Origin: Aporrectodea caliginosa
Lineage: Eukaryota > Annelida > Clitellata > Crassiclitellata > Lumbricidae
Assembly (NCBI GenBank): GCA_020284085.1
Contig: JACEVL010000081.1
Location: 721,501-785,500 of the forward strand
Direction: 5' to 3'
DNA: 64,000 bases
The notes under the pieces were generated by a model. It made no database searches. It was not told the DNA's origin and was given only the letters and a program-made list of their open reading frames with translations. A program made the position numbers and the translations under genes. Shown piece after piece: positions 46,601 through 57,748 of this stretch. How positions within the stretch are numbered: position 1 is the stretch's first letter; each line of letters opens with the position of its first letter.

Positions 46601-49163
46601 CATACGAAGCAAGATCCGGAGAAGAGAAGCCAATGAAATGCTTGTCTCTCTCGTCTATAAATTGCTTGGTGACCTAATCCTCTTGGCCAATTCAGTGCAG
46701 TCCGTCTTCTGAATGGGTCTGAGTCTTAAGCCGTTTGAATGCCATTCAGCTAAGGAGGTCTTATGAGATCGGTGCGACAAAGATTAACCAAGTACCACCT
46801 CCAGACGACTTAACACTCGGACAGAGAGACAGATCGCTACACGGACAGACAGGCTGCAGACGGACAGATAGACGGACAGATAGGCAGACATAGAGTCTAG
46901 ACAGGCCAGATACGCCGACAGATAGACGGACAGTGAGACGGACAGATAGACAGGGGGCAGATAGACGGACAGTGAGACGGACAGATAGACAGGCGGGCAG
47001 ATAGACGGACATATAGTCTAGACAGGCCAGATACGCGGACAGATAGACGGACAGATAGACAGGGCAGGCAAACGGACAGATAGTCAGACGGACAGATAGG
47101 CAGGCCAGACAAGCGAACGGATAGACGGACAGATAGACGGACAGATAGACGGACAGATAGACGGACAGATAGACGGACAGATAGGCCGACCTATAGTCTA
47201 GACAGGCCAGACAAGCGAACAGATAGACGGACAGATAGACAGGGCAGGCAAACGGACAGATAGTCAGACGGACAGATAGGCAGGCCAGACAAGCGAACGG
47301 ATAGACGGACAGATAGACGGACAGATAGACGGACAGATAGACGGACAGATAGACGGACAGATAGGCCGACCTATAGTCTAGACAGGCCAGACAAGCGAAC
47401 AGATAGACGGACAGATAGACAGGGCAGGCAAACGGACAGATAGTCAGACGGACAGATAGGCAGGCCAGACAAGCGAACGGATAGACGGACAGTGAGACGG
47501 ACAGATAGACGGACAGATAGGCAGACCTATAGTCTAGACAGGCCAGACAAGCGAACAGATAGACGGACAGATAGACGGACATACAGACAGGCGGGCAGAT
47601 AGACGGACAGATGGATAGATAGTCAGGCGAACAGATAGACAGGCCAGACAAGCGAACAAATAGACGGACAGTGAGACGGACAGACAGACGAGCAGATAGA
47701 CGGACATATAGACGGACAGATAGGCAGACAGATAGACAGGCCAGAGAAGAGGACATATAGACGAACAGAGAGACGTACAGATAGACGAACACACAAACAG
47801 TCGGACAGAGAAACGGACAAATAGACGGACAGAGAGACGGACAGATAAACAAGTCAGGCAGACTTATAGAGGCGAAAAGTCGGTAATCGAAAATAAAAGA
47901 GAGAAATGTTTCAGGGACTGATTGCACGCATGGCCACCGAATAAATGAATAAAACAATGAACGACTAATTAATAAAATAATGAATTAATGAATAAATTAG
48001 TAAGAAATGCATAATGAATGCATTAAATAAAGAAAGAATAAATTACGAATTAATTAAGTCATTAAGGAATAAACGAATGAGCGGAAGAAGTAAAGAATGG
48101 ACGAAATTAATCGAATTAATGATTGATGAAACATGAGATTGTAAAACCGCATCCCTTGTGAGTTACTAAACAATTGTTATGATCCCTTTATTAATGTTAA
48201 TTATATTATCAATGGGTCAGCCCATTGCCTTCTAGATACTATATATATATAGGTAGTATCTAGAAGGCAATGGTCAGAGCCATGGGTCAGCCCCGCCAAA
48301 TGCCTCAACTGACTAACCTTCCGTTTCGACTGGAGCTGGAGGAAGTCTCTGGCTCCATCGGCATTCCCAGGAGTCTTCCTCTTCCACAGCCGACACCCTA
48401 CGAACCCATAGGTCACCGTTATGACCCCCATCGGAAGCAGGTAGGCGAACGTCAGAATCACAAGGGTGTAGGTTCGACGCCAGAGATCGCTTGGCTCTGG
48501 CCACAGCTCCACGCAGTCCGTGATCTCCCTACAGGCGGAATTCTTCGATCGGATGGCCCGTCCAACGTACAGCTGGACCGAAGCGAACACAGAGGACACG
48601 ATCCAAATCCACCCGACGACGGTGGAGGATCGAGGACCAGACGTTCGAGACTGGATCGGATGGATGACGGCCCGGTAACGATCGACGCTGATGGCTGTGA
48701 TTGTTCCAACACTGGCCGTCACGGACAGCGTCTGTATGAAGAGGACGACTGGGCACATCGGCGCCGAGAAGATCCACTCGGCCATCAGGGTCTTGGAGAA
48801 GGTGAAGGGCATGCAGAAGGTCGCCATCAGAAGGTCGGCGAGGGCAAGGTTTATGAGGAAAGCGCCGAGGTCAGACTTCCAGCGTCTGGACATGGAGAAG
48901 ACGGTGAGGAGAAGGAGATTGCCGACCGCTGAGAGAAGCGTCGTGAGGGTATAGACGCCGATCAGGAAGGCCTTGAAAACTGGATCGAGGGAGGTCTCAA
49001 TGACGTATGCGCTGACGATGCATTGGTCCGTTGCGGAGGATTGTTCAGTCCATGAGTGGTCAGTCCATGACGAGGAGGGAGGGACGGAGGTGCAGTTGAA
49101 GGGTGGGACAGTGGTCAGCTCAGGAGGAGACGTCGACTGGATCAAGGACAACGTCAGAGCCAT
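40687..49163 (-). CDS. Rhodopsin-class neuropeptide-type GPCR, 3 exons
   Basis: Seven-transmembrane receptor at the plasma membrane, predicted to signal through G proteins on binding a peptide. Exons 48318-49163, 44969-45226 and 40687-41079 join in phase 0 to 498 residues. Landmarks: sequon N23, GN at 81-82 (TM1), LALAD with D110 (TM2), C137 (TM3 disulfide Cys), DRY at 161-163, CWLP at 297-300 (TM6), NPIVY at 356-360 (TM7), Cys373 and Cys377 in a CLLGC that may be palmitoylated. An in-frame TGA nine codons before the ATG supports this start. HWLAMSNSFVNPIVYGFFND resembles the SIFamide/NPFF, GPR83 and tachykinin receptor group, but I cannot choose among them. It is convergent with the cadherin; its stop is 283 bp past the candidate cadherin exon. 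Confidence 0.92.
41105..41250 (+). mobile_element. tRNA-like SINE head (split SINE)
   Basis: TTGGTTAGAGCGC (A box), GGGTTCGAGCCTCC (B box), then GACCTTGAGCAACTCCTTCA. The matching tail GGGGCTATATAAATAGCC is at 41640-41655, so an ATC repeat has expanded inside the element. Confidence 0.65.
41365..41455. repeat. ATC microsatellite
   Basis: About 20 ATC units with CTTCGTC interruptions, inside GPCR intron 2. Confidence 0.9.
42280..43062. repeat. 780-bp GGA/GAC polypurine tract
   Basis: Almost pure GGA, AGG and GAC on the plus strand in GPCR intron 2 (pyrimidine-rich on the GPCR sense strand). All long frames through it, on both strands, are low-complexity artefacts. Confidence 0.95.
43245..43625. 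repeat. GAT/GAC microsatellite region
   Basis: Degenerate GAT and GAC units ending in about 20 GAT units plus GACGAC (43523-43621). Confidence 0.9.
43788..43852. repeat. Inverted repeat around TATA core
   Basis: ACACTTTATGTGCATATATA faces TATATATATGCACATAAAGT across a short AT-rich centre. Confidence 0.8.
44365..44560 (-). mobile_element. LINE/SINE 3' fragment, minus strand
   Basis: Starts with a diverged TTTGTAAAGCGTCATTTCAA and GTGGCACTCCC like the other 3' termini, followed by a segment with GACTCCAGATGG similar to ATTCCAGATGG in the copy at 53850. Confidence 0.5.
44969..45226 (-). CDS. GPCR exon 2 (TM6-TM7)
   Basis: 86 codons: TIKMLVIVVALFGVCWLPLH through NPIVYGFFNDNFR. Acceptor CTGTTGTAG, donor GTTCGT. 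Joins to exon 1 as SKRK|TIKML, the usual loop 3/TM6 boundary of peptide receptors. Extracellular loop 3 is long and Gly/Pro/Asp-rich. Confidence 0.92.
45318..45652. mobile_element. hAT-like MITE in GPCR intron 1
   Basis: Ends CATGGGCGCCC and GGGCTCCCATG, flanked by GAAGAAAG and AAAGAAAG (7 of 8 match). 335 bp, AT-rich interior, no coding. Confidence 0.68.
46800..47850. repeat. GACGGACAGATA satellite with 180-bp higher-order unit
   Basis: Tandem GACA/GATA 8-12-mers in GPCR intron 1. The block starting at 47041 recurs at 47221 and 47401, a period of exactly 180 bp. Long Cys/Leu/Ser frames on the minus strand are artefacts. Confidence 0.93.
48229..48273. repeat. 18-bp perfect inverted repeat
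   Basis: CCATTGCCTTCTAGATAC and its exact reverse complement flank an AT loop, 45 bp inside GPCR intron 1 from the exon 1 donor. Confidence 0.88.
48318..49163 (-). CDS. GPCR exon 1 (N-terminus to intracellular loop 3)
   Basis: 282 codons. A Ser/Thr/Pro-rich extracellular N-terminus, TM1-TM5, then loop 3 ending LQSKRK. Donor GTTAGT on the minus strand. The long plus-strand frame over the same bases is an antisense shadow. Confidence 0.93.
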
Positions 49164-49432
49164 CTGTCCAGACCTAGTTGACGATCAGACTATTCTGTGA
49201 ATAAGAAAATCATATTCACTCATATAATATTATAATCTAAACTTGTCTAATCTAGTCATATCTAAGCTTATCCAGTCTAAGTCACTCTAACTCAATCACA
49301 TCCAATCTAATCCAAGCTCATCCTCTGACAGTTTGCATTTTCTTATAACTCAACCGAATCACCTTAAATAGACTACTCTTTACTTGTCAGCAGAAATGCG
49401 CCTGTGTCATTCTGTTATTGCAAATAAACGAA

Positions 49433-49437
<5 letters not shown>

Positions 49438-49482
<45 letters not shown>
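49438..49482. repeat. ATTG microsatellite
   Basis: About 11 perfect units upstream of the GPCR start. Confidence 0.93.
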
Positions 49483-49483
<1 letters not shown>

Positions 49484-49980
49484 CATTTAGTCGAATCACT
49501 TCTAACCTAATCTAATCTAATCCAGTCATTTACAATAATATTGTTCCAGTTGAGTTGTCTTCATCTGATCTAATCTAATATCTAAAAACAAAAAGCGTGT
49601 CAACTTGACCCTCTCCTCCATTTGTTTACATTTTAGATGATTTAGCTCCTTTTCTGGTTTATGAAGGGTCCTGGCGGCGCATCCGGTCGCCGCCAACATT
49701 CGTTCAGAGGAAACATGGTTATTAAACTTTTGCTGGTAAGGTCTCGTGTATTCGGGGATATAAGGCGCCCGAGCCCGATTCTGCGATGCCTTCTGAATTA
49801 CCGAGCAATTACGCATTCCGGCAGTGTGATTCTCCTTACAGATTTTATTTTAGTTACAGTTATAGTTAATGATTTCTTATTTTAGTTAGAGTTACAGATA
49901 TAGTTAGTATTATTTTTCGTCGTAGTTATAGTTATAGTTACTGGCTTTTTATTTTAGTTACTACTCATAGTTACAATAAG

Positions 49981-50581
49981 CAGTGTTTGGTATGAGTTAA
50001 CTCAGATGAGTTTAAACTCACGAGTTAACTCACTTGCTGTGATTTATGAGTTTGAGTTAACTCATCTTAAAGAGTGTGAGTTATGAGTTTGAGTTAACTC
50101 ATATTTTCTGTGAGTTTGAGTTATAACTCAATTATTTCAAACTCAACTCACTCGGCACATATTATGTTGAAACAAGCCGGTTTTTTAAATATCGGAACAG
50201 GCTGTCACACACCAACTTTTAAAAACTTCTGCTTAAAGCTAATACCAGTCATGTTTGAGATGTGAAACATGTGGACTGTGGTGTTTACTTTGACTCAGTA
50301 ATAATAACCTGATTTATCCATTATCCCATTAATAATAATAACAGTTATACTAGTAATAATAAACTGATGATACCATTTCCTGGTAACTGTGTATTTGTAC
50401 AACGTTCGATTAGAACGTGCTGGTATGAGACAAGTGAGTTGATGAGTTAACTCATTTAACAACTGAGTTTGAGTTAACTCATTTCACTTAGGATAAGTTG
50501 AGTTTGAGTTTAAACTCATTTTGAGGTGCATGAGTTGAGTTTTGATTTAACTCATTTCTTGTGTGAGTTTACCCAACACTG
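49981..50581. mobile_element. Nested hAT-type MITE, palindrome-rich
   Basis: 601 bp. Ends CAGTGTTTGG / CCCAACACTG and a perfect 8-bp duplication ACAATAAG at 49973-49980 and 50582-50589. Many GAGTTAACTC and GAGTTTAAACTC palindromes crowd both halves. The empty site is preserved in the 10446 copy as TTACAATAATTAAGGC. Confidence 0.88.
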
Positions 50582-50838
50582 ACAATAAGGCTACGTGAAA
50601 TTGTCTACAGTCGCAGGAGCTGTGCATATTAAGACACGTTACATAATTTTCTTAGTGCTTCGAAAGGCTTTGAAGGATGGTGCATTCAGCTTTAGGAATA
50701 GGCTACACGTTACCTTGATGCCAAAAATTCATCAATTGTGATGATGTGAGGTACAGGAGCGTAGCTAGTAAAAAAATTTCGTTAAGGGTTTTAAGTTTTC
50801 CGGGGTTTCCATTGGAAATTGCCGTTTGTTTCTACAGT

Positions 50839-51177
50839 TTAGTTCTTAATAACAGTAATGCATTTGTTTGGGGCTGAACCACCCCTAAATACGTCCATGG
50901 GGGTAGCTATTTCATAGTGATCTGCTACTCTGTTTTTAATTACTGTTTTCACTTTGAAAAATAAAGAATAAATTACCCATACGATAATTATTGTATAAGC
51001 TGCAATAACACCCAATCTCGTGAATGCATTGTTCCTCTGTCTCGTATAGTATGAAAATATTGCATCAGCATAACAGCTATTTGGATCAATTTTATTTAAT
51101 GCACGACACATAGCAGCTAGAAAGAAAGAGAGCCCGCAAAAATCACCAAACATATTGAAAAAAACAGCCATTGGCAC
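50839..51177 (-). CDS. Unknown 112-residue frame with hydrophobic segments
   Basis: Starts MPMAVFFNMFGDFCGLSFFL and has a second hydrophobic stretch AAYTIIIVWVIYSLFF. No homology that I recognise. It lies in the part of the hAT element that the 10446 copy lacks, so it may be a captured host fragment, part of another insertion beginning near CAGGAGCGTAGCTAG (50753), or chance. No splice context or promoter seen. Confidence 0.25.
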   Translation of the reverse strand: MPMAVFFNMFGDFCGLSFFLAAMCRALNKIDPNSCYADAIFSYYTRQRNNAFTRLGVIAAYTIIIVWVIYSLFFKVKTVIKNRVADHYEIATPMDVFRGGSAPNKCITVIKN

Positions 51178-52079
51178 AGTTGAGTCTGTTGATTTGACTG
51201 CATACTAATATCTCACCGGTTTTGATTGTCTTCGTGAGTTCCCTTCTATAAACCTCTTCCTATCACTCTCTGCAGCGCATACTTTTTGTATGTAGGTGGG
51301 TGGTGAGAGGTGATAATTGATGACTGAGTATATTAGTCGTTTTTGTGGTTTTTTTTGTGTTAACAAAAATAAAGATGAAGTTTAGTTAGTGTTATTTCCG
51401 TTATAGTTATAGTTATAGTTAATGATAATTTTTAGTTATAGTTATCGTTAACGAAATCATTTTATTTTCGTTAACGAACAGTTTCATTACCGTTATCGTT
51501 AACGAGAATCACACTAGCTTTCCGGGACGATCTCTAATATCTACAATGGTAGCTAGGCCTACATCCGATCGTCACTTCGTGGCCGTCGCCATGTTTCTGG
51601 AAACATCGACCAGCCGCGATTTCTACATGCTCCTCTCTAGGCCTTCCGAATTGGACAATAAAGATTACATCAACCACCATAATAATGTACTCGAGGACAT
51701 ACCGCGACCAAGTCCGATCCTGCGATGCCTACCGAGGGAGCCTCCTGGAATTACGCAATTTGGACGACTTCTAACACCAGCGTCACCGCGTGGCCGCCGC
51801 CATGTTTTTTTTAGCAACGAACAGTCGCGTTCTCCACGTGCTTCTCCGTAGGCCCACAGCATTGGACATAACAGATAACATCAAACACCAATATCGTCGC
51901 AGGAGTCTAATAGCGGTCGTTGTACATCCGACGCGTCGCCTTTGCAGCATCAACTGGTAAAGCCCATTAATCCAACATTCCTCTAACGTTCAACATCGTC
52001 GACCTGATGGATGGCGCCTAAAAGGCTGCCGTATTATTAGGCTACTTTATTATTATTAGCTTACAATATTACTATTTTT

Positions 52080-52278
<199 letters not shown>

Positions 52279-52289
52279 GTAATAATGTG

Positions 52290-52557
52290 TTTAACAGTTC
52301 ACTCACTGAGGATTACCTCCGTCCCCTCCCAAAAAGAGCCATTCCCATTCCCATTCCCGACCTCGAAACAAATTGGGACCAAAATGCCAGTCAAAATTAC
52401 CGGTCCATCATTCTTTCCTCTCGAAGATCCTTGAAAGACTAGTTTCCGCTCAGCTTCTTCCTTATTTTGAGCAAGTTTGCATTCAGAGGTCACCATTCCA
52501 CAGAAACCGCCCTCTTGTCCTTTTTGTCTGACACATATACATAATATAGCCACTGAC

Positions 52558-52632
<75 letters not shown>

Positions 52633-53545
52633 CGCGTTTTGAGACTTTGACGTCCTTTCTGCTTTTGATAATTACGGTGGACCACGAGATTCTGCTTCCG
52701 TGATTGCAGTTATCCTGTAGTCTATCTGGTATTCCACTACTTTGGTTTAAATCCTACCTCACTGACGGCTCGCTGATGGTTGACTCTGGAGACTCCAGGA
52801 CTCAGCTGGTTGGATTTAAAATAATTAAATTTGATGTTCCCTAGGGCTCGGCGCTCGGCCCCATCCTCTACATTCTCTTTACTGCCGACATCCCGCTTTT
52901 ATTGACTAAACACAGGCAAATGGCCGTCTTTATGCAGATGATGCTCAGGCTTTCGTACATGGTCCATCATCGGATCAACTCTCGATGGTCCCTTCCGATG
53001 ATTGTCTTGTTTCTGATCTTCACTATTGGATGTTGACTAACCGACTCACCTAAATGCTAAAAAGACTCAATTGATCTGGTTTGGGACTAGGCAACAGTTT
53101 GCTAAACTTGCCTTTCTATTTTCTGACTGAGAAATTCCCTGCTTACACAGACTCTTCTAGTGTCCGTGACCGGGATGTCACACTTGACTCCTCTCTAACG
53201 TTCACATATCCAACCTGACCCGCTCCTGCTTCTTTCAACTGAGACCGCTCAGAGCCGTCAGATGATCGGTCTCATCCTCTCTGTCTTTACCACCATCGTT
53301 CATGCATTTGTCTGTTGTTGCCTAGACTACTGAAACTCACTTTTATGGTCCTCTCTAAATAACGCCTTTTCCCCCTTCAGTCGGTCTTCAATTCTTCAGC
53401 TAGGCTCATAGCCCGACTACCTCGCTTTGTGCATATATATATCTGCATATAAGCTTGAAGACTTGCACTGGCTTCCTATCATTGCGCGTATCCAATACAA
53501 AATCCTTTTTCTGGCATATCGTAACAAATGGGTAGTGTTTATTCT
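52290..53545 (+). mobile_element. Degenerate CR1/L2-like LINE copy, plus strand
   Basis: Broken reverse-transcriptase coding sequence. In order: a block ending in FRGHHSTE (near 52490), a TC expansion (52561-52629), VDHEILLP, GSALGPILYILFTADI, YADD (52932-52943), DSSLTFT, and HWLPIIARIQYKIL near 53470. Frameshifts and stops throughout; not coding now. The final part runs into copy A of the segmental duplication. Confidence 0.85.
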
Positions 53546-54129
53546 ACATTTTTTAACAATTCAGCTCACGTGGTTCAAATATAATATTGTCTAGTAACAT
53601 ATATTTATTTATTCACAAATATGTTCCTCCTAGATAAACATATAATTGAATTCTATCACTAATGTCCTTTCCAATTTGGCTGAATCACGTTCACGGTGAC
53701 ATGAGACTAAATTTCCTCGACACCACCCATCGTTGCACAGAATTCAAAGCAGATGTGTGACATTATCATTGCTCCAGATCATATGCATTATGCACGATTA
53801 GTCTTTGCCGACAACATAATTAACTTCATCACAACCGTCATTCAGTCATTATGAGAATTTATACAGCGCCCCTTCAAGAAACCTACTCAGGAGCGCTCCC
53901 AGCCCAGCCACAACTAAAGAAAAAAGACTTGAGATACTTATAAAACCCAATTGGGTTGATCAGAAGTAATGAATGCAGCTTTGGCGGGAGATCATTCCAG
54001 ATGGACGGGTCCACACAACTGAGAAAGCTCGACGTTGTCTGGTACACAAGCGCGCCCGTGCAACTTAAAGTTCACCCCTTTGTTGCAGAGCGAAGCACCC
54101 GACGGGCCGATATGTCGGACACTGGGTGG

Positions 54130-54597
54130 TAGGGATGGGCCGATTAATCGTTCGGTAATCGGTTCGGGCCGGATTTAGTACTAACTTTCTTAATTGGTAT
54201 TAATCGGAATCGGCGATCCCAGGCCTTAAAATCCGAATAACAAAACATTAATATTTTTGACCAAAAACAATTTCTTTTATCATTAATACAGAAATAATTA
54301 CCTGTTTTGGCGACCTCCAGCTGTAATCTTTGATCTTTAATTATCATTGAAAGTTCGAACCCATCGTGCCAATACCATTTAATACAATTTAAACAATTTC
54401 TTTTATCATTAATACAGAAATAATTACTGTTTTGGCGACCTCCAGCTGTAATCTTTGATCTTTAATTATCATTGAAAGTTCAAGCCCATCGTGCCAATAC
54501 CATTTAATAATTAAGATTGGATTTTCTTATTCTTTAGTTATTATAGGCCTACAATATGCGTTACATTTCCGTGGTTTGGTTTTATGGTTTATCTTCA

Positions 54598-54658
<61 letters not shown>

Positions 54659-55081
54659 CCTATATATATCTGAAAATAAAAATGAACCAGGATTTAGACC
54701 GAATGATGGAAGATGCAGACGTTAGACTCCTTCAAGCGGTCAACCGGAACTTTCAACATGTGCTTAGAGGCCTCTTTCCTCCGACCGTATGTAGGCCATA
54801 TGCTCTGCGCCCTAGGCCTCATGAATTTGAACTGCCCAAAAAAGATGACCACAATTTCATCTCTAGGGTTCTATTTCGGACTATTCGGTGATTTTAAGAT
54901 TTAACTCTCAATCTGACTAAAGGCATACACTTATAGTTTTTAATTTCATTACCTTCATTATCCCATGTAAACAAGTTGCGGTATGTCAACTTAGTATTTT
55001 TAATAAACGAAATCTACTACTATTTCCGCTTAATCGGATCGGAATAGGAATCGGTGAAAAAAGTCAATCGGCTCATTCGTA
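54130..55081. mobile_element. hAT-like element with imperfect 8-bp TSD
   Basis: Ends TAGGGATGGGCCGATT and AATCGGCTCATTCGTA, flanked by CTGGGTGG and CTGGGCGG (7 of 8). Contains a 126-bp direct repeat (54265-54514), a TA repeat (54600-54657) and a short frame at 54682-54891. Confidence 0.65.
54682..54891 (+). pseudogene. Short LINE-like C-terminal coding remnant
   Basis: MNQDLDRMMEDADVRLLQAV, then ALRPRPHEFELPKKDDHNFI and SRVLFR. The RPRPHEFELP...FISRVLF pattern resembles a C-terminal motif seen in animal retroelement proteins. It is isolated within a hAT-like element and has no upstream domains. Family not certain. Confidence 0.4.
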
Positions 55082-55179
55082 CTGGGCGGCAAAGATCGCG
55101 CAAGTAAGATGGCGCACAACCAAGAACACAGAGAGAAACCAGTGCAGCAATGTGATATGAGCTCCGCTTAGATACATCA

Positions 55180-55238
55180 TCATAATGATGATCATCATGG
55201 TCGTCGTCATTATCATAATAATCACAATCATTATCATA

Positions 55239-55276
<38 letters not shown>

Positions 55277-55288
55277 TACAGTAGTAGT

Positions 55289-55370
<82 letters not shown>

Positions 55371-55460
55371 ATAATAATAATAATAATAATCATCATCATC
55401 ATCGTCATCATCATCATCATCATCATCACTATCATAGTCGCCATCATCATCGCCTGAATC
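55180..55460. repeat. AGT/AGC/AAT/ATC composite microsatellite
   Basis: Successive blocks of AGT, AGC, AGT, AAT and ATC. Poly-Ala and poly-Val frames are artefacts. Copy B has only AAT here. Confidence 0.93.
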
Positions 55461-55894
55461 ATTGCCACAATTTTCCACCGCACCTTCATCACCAGCAGTA
55501 GTATCTTAAATCACCATCATCGACGTCATCTTGTCATTACAATAACGATTCATCATCCTCTGTAGCATGTTTAATGCCTGTCGTCATTAAAGACAATGAC
55601 CGTCTTGGCACTGATTGGTGTCGCGGCTGTCGCCTTACCTGGCAATAAGCTATTTGTTCCAGACAGATGAGATCGGTTCTTGGTAGGGAGGAGAAGATGA
55701 AGGTAGATGCAAAAGTCCCTGTGCATTCATCTGTTAGTCCGTCTCTCTGTCCATCGGTCTTTATTTCTCTTGAACAGTGCAATGGGTGTAGCCTACCTTG
55801 AGATTTTCTAATTCTTTGCACTTGCGTTTAACCGTTATTCCACTCTGTTCTACTCTTTATTCTATTCTGCTCTAATCTAATCTAATCCAGTCAT

Positions 55895-56215
55895 CTCCAA
55901 TATTATTGTCCCAATTGAATTGTCTTAATTCAGTCATTTCCAATATTATTGTCCCAATTGTCCCAATTGAATTGTCTTAATTCAGTCATTTCCAATATTA
56001 TTGTCCCAATTGAATTGTCTTAATTCAGTCATTTCCAATATTATTGTCCCAATTGAATTGTCTTAATTCAGTCATTTCCAATATTATTGTCCCAATTGAA
56101 TTGTCTTAATTCAGTCATTTCCAATATTATTGTCCCAATTGAATTGTCTTAATTCAGTCATTTCCAATATTATTGTCCCAATTGAGTTGTCTTAATTCAG
56201 TCATTTCCAATTGTT
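55895..56215. repeat. 43-bp minisatellite
   Basis: About seven copies of a unit containing TTAATTCAGTCATTTCCAAT and ATTATTGTCCCAATTGAATT. A single copy occurs at 49525-49560. Confidence 0.93.
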
Positions 56216-56324
56216 CCAATTGAGTTGTCTTCAATTGATCTTAACTAATCTGATATCTAAAAATTAAAAAGCGTGTGAACTTGATCCTCTTCCTCCATTT
56301 GTTAACATTTTAGATGATTTGGCT

Positions 56325-57300
<976 letters not shown>

Positions 57301-57618
57301 ATTCTAATCTGGTCTAGTCATATCAAATCTAATCCTATATAATCTGATCCAATCCGGTGCAGTCTAATCAAATCTAATACATGGTTGTGTATCACACAAC
57401 ACTGCAGACTATAGTCTATAGTCAGGTCAAATCAGGTCAAATCAAATCTAGTTGAATCTAATCTAGTCTAGTCTAATACATGTCAATCTAGTCTATACTC
57501 TATATACTCTGGAGTGAAGTCTACTGTCTTGCCTGCAGTTTTATCTAGTTCAATCTAATTCAATTCCGTCAGCAGATAAAAGCGGAGAAAGATGGACAAA
57601 TAGACAGAGTAACAGAAA

Positions 57619-57621
<3 letters not shown>

Positions 57622-57707
<86 letters not shown>
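57622..57707. repeat. CA microsatellite
   Basis: About 43 perfect CA units. Confidence 0.97.
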
Positions 57708-57709
<2 letters not shown>

Positions 57710-57748
57710 ATAGACATGCAGATGGAGCGGATAAGCGTAACGACTATA

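Larger units (their letters stand above)
49822..51516. mobile_element. Larger relative of the 10446 hAT MITE, with nested insertion
   Basis: Ends CAGTGTGATTCTCCTTA and TTAACGAGAATCACACTAG, with GTTATAGTTA subterminal motifs as in the 10446 copy. Flanks CATTCCGG and CTTTCCGG match 7 of 8. It contains a second element at 49981-50581 and an extra segment (about 50750-51330) with an open frame. Confidence 0.8.
49668..51960. repeat. Tandem ~215-bp units interrupted by a hAT element
   Basis: Shared blocks: GATCCTGCGATGCCT, GAATTACGCAATT, and CCATGTTT...GATTACATCAA...CCA. The first unit (49668-49821 / 51517 on) is cut by the hAT element; later ones run at about 51560-51775 and 51775-51960. Confidence 0.6.
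53850..55180 (-). mobile_element. LINE fragment inserted in duplication copy A
   Basis: Begins with the 3' terminus TTATACAGCGCCCCTTCAAG and CAGGAGCGCTCCC, minus orientation. Split by a hAT element (54130-55081); it resumes at 55082 with GGCAAAGATCGCGCAAGTAA. Copy B lacks this segment. Confidence 0.6.
53546..55870. repeat. Segmental duplication, copy A (interrupted)
   Basis: 53546-53850 and 55180-55870 together correspond to 59590-60480. The middle is a later LINE fragment that itself contains a hAT element. Confidence 0.78.

Noticed and set aside
46761..47957. 398-codon Cys/Leu/Ser-rich minus-strand frame
   Set aside because: Encoded entirely by the GACA/GATA satellite; no domain or splice context.
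48270..48932. 220-codon plus-strand frame
   Set aside because: Antisense shadow of GPCR exon 1, whose minus-strand product has all receptor motifs.
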